A DNA stretch of 64,000 bases from MKUN01 sp964481425 (GCA_964481425.1 CAYZTM010000005.1:65641-129640); one strand, 5' to 3'. Shown: positions 24,884 through 33,578, counted from the stretch's first letter. Program-made: numbers and translations. The notes: generated by a model not told the origin, from the letters alone.

Positions 24884-26680
24884 ATGGATAAAAACATGAT
24901 CCACATTGATGACCTCGTAAAGCAGCGCCTCTCCGGTGGTGAGGAGCAGGAGCGCCCCGGCGCATGGCTGCATATGAGGGACCTCCTTGATGAGAAGATG
25001 CCCGTTAAGGCCCCTGCGGTCTTTGCCTGGCGCAGGATGCTGACGCTTACTGCCGCTTTGCTGGCATTATCTGCCATCGGCATCGGCACTTACAGCGCAT
25101 TGCACAGTGCACGCAATGGCGGCAGCAAGGATATAGCAGCCACATCGCCTGCCGCACCGGCACAACAGGCCGGCACTGCAGCCAATAATACAGGCGCAGG
25201 CAAGGCGGAAGGCAACACACTCACCACAAATGATAAGGACGAACCAACAGGTAATTCGGGTAATACAACCGTAAATAATAATATGAATACCGGGAATGAC
25301 AATATCCCCGGCACAGCAACTGCCGCTGTAGCCCCTGTAAAGAAGGCTGCCGCTGCAAATGAAGAACACAGCTCAGGACATAAAAATATTTCATCCAATA
25401 AACTGAATAACAATAACTTAAAGATAAATGTCGAAAGCGTTGCTAAAGGCAATGCAATTAGCTCTAATGCTACAGGATCGACAGCCAACACAGCAGTGGC
25501 AGGCAACAAGCATACAGCTACCGCCAACAAAAAGGTCAATGCTAAAATAGTACCGGCATCTGGTAATAATGTAGTTAAGGATATGGCGGTGGCTACAACT
25601 GTAAAGCCTAAAGATATCAGTAAAAAGGCCGCTCACGATTCTATCCCCAGTATATCACTCAAGGAAAAACTGGTGGTAGATCCAAGGGCAGGTAAGGCAC
25701 ATTATGAGCGCGATACAGTAGGTACAGGCATGGCCGTACTGCCGGTAACGGCACCGGTACAAAGGCCAGCAAATAGTATTCCTACTGCTGAGAATAATTA
25801 CAATAACCCGCGCTATGTGGCCAGTGCGGCAGAAAACCCCAATGTGCAGACAGAGCCAACAGAGCCGCAGATACTACCTGCAGCCGCAATGAAGACCACT
25901 GCTACGGCCAGCAAGGAAACAGGCCTGGTGGCCGCACATAAGGCCCGCCGTTCGCACGAGGGCTGGAACTTCGCTGCCGTTAGCCAGTTCCTGCAGGATG
26001 CCAAACACAGCCTCGGGCAGATACAAACCAGTACCGGCCTGATATTGGGTATCAATACGGTATTCCTTACAGGTGGTATGGTTCCCGGTATCCAACTGGG
26101 CGCTACGGAGACCCTGGGTATCAGCGACCGTATTGCTGTAATGCTGGAGCTGAAGTATCACCAAAGTTTTAACCGTGGAATAACTATAAATGATAACTAC
26201 GTAAGGTATGTAGAGCAAGCAGATCATAGCTATCTCCGTGATTCGATGGAGCTGAACTATAATTTCTCTACGTTACAGCAATTTACATTGCCTGTCACCG
26301 TACAGTACAAGATCAACGACCTGTTCACCGTATTTGCGGGAGGCTCTATGGTATATACTTTGGGCATTACTCCCGAAAACCCGGAAACACCTTTATATGA
26401 TTATCGCCAAACGGGCTTAGCTAATCCCGGAGAAGCGGTGCTTAACGCTTCAAAGCCTAAAGTGACCACCAGCGATTTCGGATCTAGGTTCGGCCTTGGT
26501 TATATATTTGGTGCATCGTACCAGGTAGCGCCTAAGATCAGTGTGGATGCCCGCATGACCCAGACCTTCTGGGACAATGCCGCAACACCGGGCGCAAAAA
26601 TAGTTTCCGACAGGCTCTATAAGAAACCGGGTGTGCAGCTATCGATAGGTTATAACCTGTCGAAGGAAAGGAAAAACTAG
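24884..26680 (+). CDS. Probable dual-membrane-spanning anti-sigma factor (N-terminal helix, long linker, C-terminal barrel)
   Basis: 598 residues with three parts. Residues 1-45 are charged and cytoplasmic (HIDDLVKQRLSGGEEQERPGAW...), a plausible sigma-binding segment. Residues ~46-70 form one membrane helix. Residues ~75-350 are a low-complexity Asn/Ala/Thr/Lys linker. Residues ~355-598 look like an outer-membrane beta-barrel (STGLILGINTVFLTGG, AVMLELKYHQSFN, VQLSIGYNLSKER). The layout needs the chain to cross both membranes, as reported for the Dma anti-sigma factors of B. thetaiotaomicron. Placement right after an ECF sigma gene supports that. The sensed signal is unknown. Confidence 0.72.
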   Translation: MDKNMIHIDDLVKQRLSGGEEQERPGAWLHMRDLLDEKMPVKAPAVFAWRRMLTLTAALLALSAIGIGTYSALHSARNGGSKDIAATSPAAPAQQAGTAANNTGAGKAEGNTLTTNDKDEPTGNSGNTTVNNNMNTGNDNIPGTATAAVAPVKKAAAANEEHSSGHKNISSNKLNNNNLKINVESVAKGNAISSNATGSTANTAVAGNKHTATANKKVNAKIVPASGNNVVKDMAVATTVKPKDISKKAAHDSIPSISLKEKLVVDPRAGKAHYERDTVGTGMAVLPVTAPVQRPANSIPTAENNYNNPRYVASAAENPNVQTEPTEPQILPAAAMKTTATASKETGLVAAHKARRSHEGWNFAAVSQFLQDAKHSLGQIQTSTGLILGINTVFLTGGMVPGIQLGATETLGISDRIAVMLELKYHQSFNRGITINDNYVRYVEQADHSYLRDSMELNYNFSTLQQFTLPVTVQYKINDLFTVFAGGSMVYTLGITPENPETPLYDYRQTGLANPGEAVLNASKPKVTTSDFGSRFGLGYIFGASYQVAPKISVDARMTQTFWDNAATPGAKIVSDRLYKKPGVQLSIGYNLSKERKN

Positions 26681-27459
26681 TCGTTCTCTTTCCGCATAGC
26701 TGCCAGTTTCATCTCCCGTGTTTTTTCGGGCCCAAGGTAATGCTCAATACCGGCCTCAAGGAGGTAAATGAGCGGGGTAAGCACTATCGCCATTACAGCC
26801 TTGTACGAATAGTTTACAAGGCCTATTGCCAGCACTTGCTGGTAGCTCCAGCCCCTGCCCAGTTTAAATGCAATGAATAGAACGATGAAACTGTCTATGA
26901 GTTGCGACACCAAAGTAGACCCCGTGGCCCTGAGCCATACGCTTTTTTCGCCTGTCACCTTTTTTATCTTATGAAAAACCCAAACATCCAGCAGCTGGCT
27001 TACTAAAAAGGCCACCAGGCTGCCGAAGATGATCCACATCCCCTGCCCGAAAATACTGCTGAAGGCGGCCTGCATATCCGGCACGCCTTCACTTTTCTGG
27101 CTCTCTACCCAAAAACCTGCCGGTGGCAATTTGATAGCAACATAAAAGGCTAAGAAAGCATAGCTAATGAGTGCGATAGCTATGTAGGAGATGCGGCGCA
27201 CGGCTTTGGGGCCATAGTATTCATTCACCACATCGGTCAGTACGAACTCGAGGGGCCAGAGTATCACCCCGCAGGTGAGCACATAGGTAAGGTCTTGTTG
27301 CCCCAGGAGGCTGAAAGGATGGGGTGTCAGGCCCAGTGTGGCCTCCAGCGAGAATAGCTTACCACCTATACATTCGGCGATCAGTGCATTGGCCACAAAG
27401 AAAGAAGCAAGGAAGAGGAACAGTTTGGTAGGCTTGTCGGATAGTATCTTATGTATCAT
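26677..27459 (-). CDS. yhhQ: Queuosine-precursor transporter (YhhQ/VUT family)
   Basis: 260-residue inner-membrane protein with about six helices. Signature segments: ALIAECIGGKLFSLE, LEFVLTDVVNEYYGPKAVRRI, FGSLVAFLVSQLLDVWVFHKIKK, LRATGSTLVSQLIDSFIVLFIAF. The family imports preQ0/preQ1-type queuosine precursors, which Tgt (12377-13507) would use. It is convergent with the anti-sigma gene, with a 4-bp overlap of stop regions, and there is no sign of a preQ1 riboswitch upstream. Confidence 0.88.
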   Translation of the reverse strand: MIHKILSDKPTKLFLFLASFFVANALIAECIGGKLFSLEATLGLTPHPFSLLGQQDLTYVLTCGVILWPLEFVLTDVVNEYYGPKAVRRISYIAIALISYAFLAFYVAIKLPPAGFWVESQKSEGVPDMQAAFSSIFGQGMWIIFGSLVAFLVSQLLDVWVFHKIKKVTGEKSVWLRATGSTLVSQLIDSFIVLFIAFKLGRGWSYQQVLAIGLVNYSYKAVMAIVLTPLIYLLEAGIEHYLGPEKTREMKLAAMRKEND

Positions 27460-27542
27460 GAGGCAATGGTGTGTGCGCTAAAAATAGCAATTGTCCCGCA
27501 TTTAGGATGCTTGCGGGACAATAAGGTAACACGCGACCTGCT

Positions 27543-27938
27543 CTATTTGTTGTGCTGTATATTGGGTACAGGCACGTTAATGGCCTTGCTGTTGGGGTTG
27601 GCAGGATATAACTTCATGTAGTTGGGGTAATTGCTCTCCGGGTGCAGGTCCAGGCTCAGGCCCTTCAGTATCTTTATCCGCGACCTGCTGAGGTCCACAT
27701 TCTTGAGGTAGAGGGGCACAGTGGGAGAGAAGGTCCACTTATTTTGCGCCCAGTATACGAAACCCTCCCTGTTGGCATCGTAAAAGGTATAATAATCGGG
27801 GAAGTAAACGTGGGCCACAAGTGTATCGCCGTGGGCAGTGTACCAGTTGGGCATATGTGCCATATGGTTCTTATGCTGGGCCGAAACATGGTAGCCGATC
27901 AAGGTAAATATTATGGTAATGACGAGCCTGTATCGCAT
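27543..27938 (-). CDS. Hypothetical secreted protein
   Basis: 131 residues. Signal peptide MRYRLVITIIFTLIGYHVSA then a mature part with Tyr/Phe/His-rich segments (HVYFPDYYTFYDANREGFVYWAQNKWTFS). No family recognised. It lies between yhhQ and a CAP-domain gene on the same strand, with an 83-bp gap before yhhQ. Confidence 0.6.
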   Translation of the reverse strand: MRYRLVITIIFTLIGYHVSAQHKNHMAHMPNWYTAHGDTLVAHVYFPDYYTFYDANREGFVYWAQNKWTFSPTVPLYLKNVDLSRSRIKILKGLSLDLHPESNYPNYMKLYPANPNSKAINVPVPNIQHNK

Positions 27939-28030
27939 ATGTATGGTTTAGTGTGCTAAGTTACAATACCATGCCAGTGCAGGCAGATGACGCATATCAG
28001 CAGGGGCGCTGTCTTTCGTCAACCGGTGAC

Positions 28031-28531
28031 TTAGTCTTCTGTCAATATGAATATCTGCGTAAAGTACAATGTGCCGTCTTCACCTTCCGCTATACCTATG
28101 CCCGTATAGTCAAAGTCGCCCTCAATATTCCTGCGGTGGCCACCGCTCTTTAGCCATAGGTTTACTACTCCTTCAGCATCCAGGTCGCCATAGGCCACAT
28201 TCTCCCCGATGGCATGGTAGGCCCTCACTTTGCGGATATTGGCTGCCCGTTCTTTAAACCCGTCGTGCCCGAAGGGCACTTTCCCTGCAGCCATATTACT
28301 GCTGTGCGTAATGGCCTGCTCTGTAAGTGCCGGCAACAGCGTGAGCGGGGGCCTGCCGATCTCTTTGCGGTGCAGGTTCACATAGTGCAGTATGTCCTGC
28401 TCCATTTGCTCCCGGGATGTCTTTTGCCCATGGGCGGGCACAACGGCACCCAACAAACACACCAATATAAAAAGGACAAAATGGGAAAAAAAGGACCGCC
28501 TCAAAGGCTCCGCTGTTACACTGCTCTGCAT
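28031..28531 (-). CDS. CAP/SCP-domain secreted protein
   Basis: 166 residues from the ATG at 28531; a TTG 18 bp upstream is weaker. Signal peptide ends near VVPAHGQ. CAP domain: DILHYVNLHRKEIGRPPL, ITHSSNMAAGKVPFGHDGF, AYHAIGENVAYGD, VNLWLKSGGHRRNIEGDFDYTGIGIAEG, YFTQIFI. The two His (in GHDGF and GHRRNI) and the Glu in GENVA, typical of the CAP cavity, are present. Bacterial CAP proteins have varied or unknown roles. Confidence 0.88.
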   Translation of the reverse strand: MQSSVTAEPLRRSFFSHFVLFILVCLLGAVVPAHGQKTSREQMEQDILHYVNLHRKEIGRPPLTLLPALTEQAITHSSNMAAGKVPFGHDGFKERAANIRKVRAYHAIGENVAYGDLDAEGVVNLWLKSGGHRRNIEGDFDYTGIGIAEGEDGTLYFTQIFILTED

Positions 28532-28627
28532 AGATAAAGCAATATACAATACTTAAAGCTAAGGTTATCATAAAAGAGGAGGCTGGCACAGTTTTTAAAA
28601 TTACTGAAATGAAACAAAGCGCAGGTT

Positions 28628-28891
28628 ATGATACAGAAGCATTTGGAACAGGCAACAAGAGAGACACTCCATTTTTTCTTTAACTGGGATGAGTATATCA
28701 TCAACCAGGTATTTTTTAGTGCACTACTGGCATTAATGCTCTGCCGCACGTTCGCAGTGAATACTGTGGAAGCAGTAATTACCAAGGTGCAATCGCTGTG
28801 GGATAGCATGGCTGAAGACAAAGAACAGGTGCTCGTTTTGCAGGGAAGCAGTGGAGTAAGAATATCAACCAAGGTTAAGAAATCATTATAA
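28628..28891 (+). CDS. Possible small hypothetical protein
   Basis: 87 residues with one hydrophobic stretch (YIINQVFFSALLALMLCRTF). No family recognised and no clear promoter. Located between the divergent CAP gene and the receiver gene. An opposite-strand frame of similar length exists, so this could be non-coding. Confidence 0.35.
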   Translation: MIQKHLEQATRETLHFFFNWDEYIINQVFFSALLALMLCRTFAVNTVEAVITKVQSLWDSMAEDKEQVLVLQGSSGVRISTKVKKSL

Positions 28892-28980
28892 GGATGTGCC
28901 TGATAGCATTTTAGGTGATAGGAGCAAACTCTGGCACGATTTTTTACGTATATAATGATGTAACCATAAAAGAGTTTTTT

Positions 28981-29415
28981 ATGCAGTTAAGAATATTAGT
29001 AATAAGCGACAATATGCAATACGCCCGGGCAGATATACAGATGCTGAAAGAAAGGGGTATCCAGGTATATACTTGCGGCAATTACCACAGCGCTGCAGAT
29101 ATGGTTACCGAAGTGAAGCCGGACCTGATCTTCCTCGATCCGCAACAGCCGGGTAAGAACGCTACCGAGCTATATCATACATTGCTCGATAATATACTGT
29201 TTGCACGGATACCTTTGGTATATGCGCTGGTGGAAGACGATGTGTACCTGGTGGACAGGAAGCGCACCGCCAGCAAGGCTTCAAGAAATGCTATCGCCGA
29301 CAATATTATAGATGCTATAAGGCTGGCATTAAGCAATCCGAAACCCAAACACCAACCTGCGTACATACACAGTAATAAAATACACATTGGCGGCAACTAT
29401 GCAGCCAGGGCATAA
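28981..29415 (+). CDS. Single-domain response-regulator receiver protein
   Basis: 144 residues from MQLRILVISDNMQYARADIQML. The receiver fold is visible: acidic D in ISDN, phospho-acceptor Asp in LIFLDPQQPG (about residue 50), and a beta-5 Lys-like position in VDRKRT. The C-terminal tail (KPKHQPAYIHSNKIHIGGNY) is not a DNA-binding domain. The second acidic residue of the usual DD pair is missing (SDN), so phosphorylation is not certain. No histidine kinase is adjacent. Its TAA is directly followed by the ATG of the His-rich protein gene. Confidence 0.7.
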   Translation: MQLRILVISDNMQYARADIQMLKERGIQVYTCGNYHSAADMVTEVKPDLIFLDPQQPGKNATELYHTLLDNILFARIPLVYALVEDDVYLVDRKRTASKASRNAIADNIIDAIRLALSNPKPKHQPAYIHSNKIHIGGNYAARA

Positions 29416-29433
29416 ATGATAAAAACCAAAACC

Positions 29434-29727
29434 ATGAAAACTACAATTCTGACGATATTACTTTGCATCTGTTCGGTGTTCGTTGTAAAGGCACAGGAGC
29501 ATCACCGGGGCCACCATAACTATCACCACAGGTATCACCATCATTATTACCATCATCCCCATTACTACCATCATCGTTATTATCATCACCACTATTATCA
29601 TCCCCGTTACCACAGGTATCACCATAGGGTAGATGTAGTAGTGCCTGTACCGCGCCCACCACATCCCCATTTACCACATCCCCCTCATCCACCATTACCA
29701 CCACACCCGCCCATACCACATCCTTAA
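29434..29727 (+). CDS. His/Tyr-rich small secreted protein
   Basis: 97 residues from MKTTILTILLCICSVFVVKAQ; an ATG at 29416 adds six residues. The mature part is almost all His, Tyr and Arg in HHxYHHHYYHH-type runs, then a Pro/His tail (PHPHLPHPPHPPLPPHPP). Likely metal binding, by composition only. The DNA is an imperfect CAY/TAY repeat. The next gene (29793) has the same character, suggesting a pair. Confidence 0.6.
   Translation: MKTTILTILLCICSVFVVKAQEHHRGHHNYHHRYHHHYYHHPHYYHHRYYHHHYYHPRYHRYHHRVDVVVPVPRPPHPHLPHPPHPPLPPHPPIPHP
29500..29640. repeat. Imperfect CAT/TAC trinucleotide tract within the His-rich gene
   Basis: A stretch of CAC, CAT, TAC and TAT codons makes the DNA an imperfect triplet repeat. 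It encodes the His/Tyr runs and may expand or contract by slippage. Confidence 0.6.
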
Positions 29728-29792
29728 AAAAAATTAGCAGGAGGTGCCAGATTTTGGCAAGGTAATTGCAACAGTATCTTTAAAAAATACTG

Positions 29793-30176
29793 ATGGTTAT
29801 GAAAGTAAAGATCTTATTGACGGTGTTGATGGTAACCATGATATCGTTAACAGTTACAAGCAAAGCAGGAGCGCACCCCTGGCATTACAGGTCGGGCTGG
29901 CACCGCCCCCATGCAGCTATACTTATTCCTCCCATACCCGTACCGGTGCCTGCACCGAGGGTAGTGGTAAATCCCGGATATTGTGGTCCGCGTTATTATG
30001 GTCCCCGCTATGGAGGCTACTATAACAATGGCTATTATGGTGACCGCTACTACGGCAGGCATTATGACCACGACCGTTATCGTGGCCGTGAGCGCGGATA
30101 TGACCGGGATGACAGGGGCTACCGACACAGGAATGAGCACTATGGCCCCCGCCAAAGTCAACATTACCGCAGGTAA
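29793..30176 (+). CDS. Small secreted Gly/Tyr/Arg-rich protein
   Basis: 127 residues (ATG at 29799 also possible). Signal peptide (KILLTVLMVTMISLTVTSKAGA), a Pro/Val segment (PPIPVPVPAPRVVV), then a Tyr-Gly-Arg-Asp-rich tail (YYGPRYGGYYNNGYYGDRYYGRHYDHDRYRGRERGYDRDDRGY). No domain recognised. The composition is like small envelope proteins often found in Bacteroidota and proteobacteria. A terminator hairpin follows. Confidence 0.6.
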   Translation: MVMKVKILLTVLMVTMISLTVTSKAGAHPWHYRSGWHRPHAAILIPPIPVPVPAPRVVVNPGYCGPRYYGPRYGGYYNNGYYGDRYYGRHYDHDRYRGRERGYDRDDRGYRHRNEHYGPRQSQHYRR

Positions 30177-30208
30177 ATAAAGTTTTTTGTGTGCTTAAAT
30201 GATCATAG

Positions 30209-30240
30209 GGCTGTGCTGTTTAGCACAGCCTTCCTTGTCT
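30209..30240 (+). terminator. Terminator hairpin after the small secreted protein
   Basis: GGCTGTGCT (30209-30217), loop GTTT, AGCACAGCC (30222-30230), then TTCCTTGTCT. The T-tract is weak but the 9-bp stem is perfect. Confidence 0.65.
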
Positions 30241-30401
30241 TTAAGAGGCTTCCGCAGGCCCCTTTAACATTTTTTTAAGAGAAAAGGGGGGCATTTGTAA
30301 AGCGGCGGTTAAGCAAGTACAAACGGCGCGTTAAGCGGGCGCAAAAATTTCCCGGGCAGCCAAAGTCGCCCCATCTTTGTGTCAGCAAAACGAAAAAGAT
30401 C

Positions 30402-30494
30402 ATGTCAAGGAACAACAAAACACGCAACATCATACTTACCATTTCTGCAGTAGTAGCAGCAATACCGGTTGGCCTTATCCTCTTCGGCGCCTAA
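30402..30494 (+). CDS. Possible 30-residue membrane microprotein
   Basis: ATG at 30402 to TAA at 30492 encodes MSRNNKTRNI followed by a hydrophobic helix (LTISAVVAAIPVGLILFGA). A charged N-terminus followed by one helix and a stop fits a single-span microprotein. It is 40 bp before the thioredoxin gene. No homologue recognised. Confidence 0.45.
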   Translation: MSRNNKTRNIILTISAVVAAIPVGLILFGA

Positions 30495-30522
30495 ACCATG
30501 CTGACTTGTATGTTAATTGCTT

Positions 30523-30530
30523 TATTTTTG
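30523..30530 (+). promoter_or_regulatory. TATTTTTG box just before the thioredoxin start
   Basis: Exact TANNTTTG match ending 4 bp before the ATG at 30535. A TTG lies at 30506-30508, but the 14-bp spacing is shorter than the usual 17-23. Confidence 0.25.
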
Positions 30531-30534
30531 AAGA

Positions 30535-31041
30535 ATGAAGCAATTGTTCGCCGCCTTCCTGCTGCTCTGCGCAGCGTCCTCCTCCGCACAGGCCCCAGGC
30601 CCGGACTCCACTAACCTATACGACCCCAAAGCCGATGCACAGCATCAAATAGATGAAGCTGTAGCCAAAGCGGCAAAGGAACACAAACACGTTTTCATAC
30701 AAATTGGCGGTAACTGGTGCATATGGTGCCGCACCTTTAATAGCTTCGTTACCCACGACAATGACCTGGATGGCTACCTGCGTGCCAACTACGAAGTGAT
30801 ACATATTAATTACAGCGAAGAGAACAGGAACGAAAAAGTATTGGCCAAACTTGGCTTCCCGCAGCGTTTTGGCTTCCCGGTATTCGTAATACTGGATATG
30901 AAGGGGAACCGGATACATACGCAGAACTCAGCCTATCTTGAAGAGGGGCATGGCTATAATGCCAAGAAAGTTGCCGAGTTTTTCAGGCAGTGGGCCCCGG
31001 ATGCACTGAACCCGGCCAACTATGTAGATGGGAAGAGGTAG
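30535..31041 (+). CDS. Secreted thioredoxin-fold protein (WCxWC)
   Basis: 168 residues. Signal peptide MKQLFAAFLLLCAASSSAQA. Thioredoxin-like domain with KEHKHVFIQIGGNWCIWCRTFNSFV; the redox motif is C-I-W-C. The later cis-Pro region (RFGFPVFVILDMKGN) is present. The family (thioredoxin_7/DUF255-like) acts on periplasmic thiols, but the partner is unknown. A TATTTTTG box ends 4 bp before the ATG, hinting at a very short or leaderless transcript. Confidence 0.85.
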   Translation: MKQLFAAFLLLCAASSSAQAPGPDSTNLYDPKADAQHQIDEAVAKAAKEHKHVFIQIGGNWCIWCRTFNSFVTHDNDLDGYLRANYEVIHINYSEENRNEKVLAKLGFPQRFGFPVFVILDMKGNRIHTQNSAYLEEGHGYNAKKVAEFFRQWAPDALNPANYVDGKR

Positions 31042-31063
31042 TATATACCCAAGTACATATATG

Positions 31064-32023
31064 TCATAATCCAATCCCCAAACTGATACCGCCCCATTGG
31101 TGGGTAAGTCCTGTTTTGAAGGTCTTACTTCTATAGGCCTGGTAATATTCGAGGTAGATGGCTTTATAACACAATACGATCCCCAGCCTGTTGCTGAAGA
31201 CAAGTCTTGATATATCTTTTTCATTTATTGTATATGGGGAACTCCTGTTGAACATGCCACCCTGAAGGGTGGCATCGTAGGCCACGCCATTTATTGCAGG
31301 CGCATCGTACAGGTAGGCATGCAGGGCCTTGTGGTCATTATTGTCGCTAAAAGGGCTATTGAAGTAACCGGCTTTGATGCAGGCCCCGAGGCCCAGTTTG
31401 TCCAGTAAAGTGCCTGCATCCACATTGGTATTGGCCACTAGCTCGAGTACCTTCCCAGCATTAAATAACTGGTGTTCATAAGTTAAGCTGTAGTTCAGGG
31501 CAAGGTCGTTCTGAACCTGGTATTGCCAGCCGCCGGGCTGAATGTTATTGAGGGCCTTATGTATTGCCTTTTGCATCCCATCGGCCCAGGCTGCGGGACC
31601 TATGACGCCTGCACTGAGGCTGCTGGATAGTCTTTGCCTATGCAAAGGGTCGTTACTTATGGCGAATGACCTTAATAAAAGTACCCCGGCATAAGGGTGG
31701 TTATTGTACTGGATATGGGTCTCGCCAATACTACGGGGGGTATAGCCATTGTGTTCAATAGCAAGCCCATATTTAGTGTCTGCAGCCCGCAGGGGGATCA
31801 ATACATGGCTTAAGGGGAAATGTTTCAGCCATGGGTGCACAAAGGCTATGTTGATGCCCTGGGTATAGTATTCATCGGTGGCAGTAAAGAAATCGTTATC
31901 GTAGTTGATGCGCAGGTATTTGTCGGTGCCTACATCCCTGTATGCAGCCGTGTTGTTCATTTCCTGTGCAAGTAATGTACAGGGAAAAAGCAGCAGGACA
32001 ATATAAAGCTGTTTGAAACGCAT
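31064..32023 (-). CDS. LpxR-like lipid A 3'-O-deacylase family protein (DUF2219)
   Basis: 319-residue outer-membrane beta-barrel. Signal peptide ends LLAQ. LpxR hallmark region near the N-terminus: LRINYDNDFFTATDEYYTQGINIAF (the Asn-Asp pair and the TD-x-YTxG). Also RSIGETHIQYNNHPYAG and SAGVIGPAAWADGMQKAIH. LpxR removes the 3'-acyloxyacyl group of lipid A in Salmonella. Bacteroidota relatives may have other lipid substrates. Convergent with the thioredoxin gene with a 22-bp gap. Confidence 0.8.
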   Translation of the reverse strand: MRFKQLYIVLLLFPCTLLAQEMNNTAAYRDVGTDKYLRINYDNDFFTATDEYYTQGINIAFVHPWLKHFPLSHVLIPLRAADTKYGLAIEHNGYTPRSIGETHIQYNNHPYAGVLLLRSFAISNDPLHRQRLSSSLSAGVIGPAAWADGMQKAIHKALNNIQPGGWQYQVQNDLALNYSLTYEHQLFNAGKVLELVANTNVDAGTLLDKLGLGACIKAGYFNSPFSDNNDHKALHAYLYDAPAINGVAYDATLQGGMFNRSSPYTINEKDISRLVFSNRLGIVLCYKAIYLEYYQAYRSKTFKTGLTHQWGGISLGIGL

Positions 32024-32074
32024 AGTAGCATGTACGTAACAAACAGGATATAAGATTGATGCCGTCGGTATGTA

Positions 32075-33496
32075 CTAAGTATTTTCGGCCAGTTCCAGCA
32101 GGGCCACATTCTCTATATGGTGGGTATGCGGGAACATGTCCACAGGCTGCAACCGGGTCACCCTGTATGCTTCGGCCAATAGCTGCAGGTCGCGGGCCTG
32201 TGTGGCAGGATTACAACTTACATACACTACTTTAGGCGCCCGCATCTTCAACAGTTGCTGCACCAGTTTTTCATGCATGCCGGCACGGGGCGGGTCGGTA
32301 ATGATAACATCGGGCCTGCCGTGTTCTGCAAAAAAATCGTCGGTACAAACAGAGGCCACGTCACCGGCGTAGAACTTACAATGTTCCAGGCCATTAAGCG
32401 CAGCATTCTCATAAGCGTCCTTTACGGCATCTTCAATTACTTCGATGCCTATCACCTTTTTAGCACCCTTTGAGCAGAAGATGCCTATACTGCCCGTACC
32501 GCAATACAAATCGTATAAAGTCTCATGACCGCTGAGACCTGCAAAGTCGCGGGTTACTTTATATAAGGTCTCTGCCTGGTATGAATTGGTCTGGAAGAAG
32601 GATTTGGGCGATATTTTGAAACGATAATTTTCAAGGGTCTCCTCTATATATGCTTTGCCATGATAGCAATGTACCTCGAGGTCGTGGATGCTGTCATTCA
32701 GCTTAGGATTGATGGTATAATGCAGGCTGGTAATAGATGGTATCCGTTCGAGCAGGTGGTCGAGGATGGCTTTACGTTCGGCCACGTTCTCGTGCTGCAA
32801 TACGAGATTGACCAATACTTCACCGGTTGTCGCCACGCGTATGATCACATTCCTGAGCCAGCCTTGCTGCGCGCGATAATCGTAATAGGATAGTTGCCGC
32901 GCTTCGGTATATTCTCTCAGTACTTTCAGCAATAAGTTGGTGGGTTCGTTTTGCAGGTAACAGGTATGTATGGGTACAACCTTGTCAAAAAGGCCCGGCG
33001 CATGAAAGCCCAGCGCATGTTCCTGTGGTAGTACGGCATCGCCGGCTGCCTGTAATTCTTCAAAGGTCCTGTACCTGTGAGCGCTAAAGGTAAACTCGAG
33101 TTTGTTGCGGTAATGACGTTCGTATTGGCTGCCCAGTATGGGCTGTATCGGCGGTAGTTCAATATGGCCTATCCTTTGCAACTGATCGGCCACCTGTTGT
33201 TGCTTATAGGCAAGTTGCTGCTGATAGGGAAGCATTTGCCACTTGCAGCCACCGCATATGCCGAAGTGTGTGCAGAAGGGTTCAATACGCTGCTCCGAGG
33301 GGCTTACAAGGCCTGTCATAGTGCCTTCGGCCCAGTTTTTCTTATTCTTTGTTATCCGCACATCTATCACATCGCCGGGTACAGCATTAGCCACGAACAG
33401 CACTTTTCCGTCCTCAAGATGTGCTATGCTTTTGCCCTCAGCAGCATAAGTATCTATTTTAATATTATAAAGCGTTTGCCTCTTCTTACGTGCCAA
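32075..33496 (-). CDS. rlmD: 23S rRNA (uracil-C5)-methyltransferase, RlmD/TrmA family
   Basis: 473 residues from a TTG; no ATG is available in frame. N-terminal TRAM domain (IDTYAAEGKSIAHLEDGKVLFVANAVPGDVIDVRI). Iron-sulfur Cys cluster CTHFGICGGCKWQMLPYQQQ. SAM-binding domain LYDLYCGTGSIGIFCSKGAKKVIGIE, IITDPPRAGMHEKLVQQL and catalytic-type VYVSCNPATQARD. The 4Fe-4S Cys fit RlmD (U1939) better than TrmA. The exact uridine is inferred. Confidence 0.9.
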   Translation of the reverse strand: MARKKRQTLYNIKIDTYAAEGKSIAHLEDGKVLFVANAVPGDVIDVRITKNKKNWAEGTMTGLVSPSEQRIEPFCTHFGICGGCKWQMLPYQQQLAYKQQQVADQLQRIGHIELPPIQPILGSQYERHYRNKLEFTFSAHRYRTFEELQAAGDAVLPQEHALGFHAPGLFDKVVPIHTCYLQNEPTNLLLKVLREYTEARQLSYYDYRAQQGWLRNVIIRVATTGEVLVNLVLQHENVAERKAILDHLLERIPSITSLHYTINPKLNDSIHDLEVHCYHGKAYIEETLENYRFKISPKSFFQTNSYQAETLYKVTRDFAGLSGHETLYDLYCGTGSIGIFCSKGAKKVIGIEVIEDAVKDAYENAALNGLEHCKFYAGDVASVCTDDFFAEHGRPDVIITDPPRAGMHEKLVQQLLKMRAPKVVYVSCNPATQARDLQLLAEAYRVTRLQPVDMFPHTHHIENVALLELAENT

Positions 33497-33546
33497 ATTT
33501 TTTATATAAAAAAGGGTTAAGAAAGTGCAAATTTACAGCTATTATG

Positions 33547-33578
33547 TTGGGATACATTCCTCGTATCACTTATTTTTG
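33547..33578 (+). promoter_or_regulatory. Promoter with both Bacteroidota boxes
   Basis: TTG at 33547-33549, 21 bp, then TATTTTTG at 33571-33578. Both elements match the Bacteroidota TTG-N(17-23)-TANNTTTG consensus, 75 bp before the ATG of the TlpA-type gene. Confidence 0.6.

Noticed and set aside
28516..28872. 118-residue minus-strand frame opposite 28628-28891
   Set aside because: No domain, Ser/Leu-rich composition of a shadow frame, and it overlaps the start of the CAP-domain gene.
29441..29719. 92-residue Asp/Gly-rich minus-strand frame
   Set aside because: Antisense mirror of the His/Tyr repeat gene; its composition is forced by the CAY/TAY repeat.
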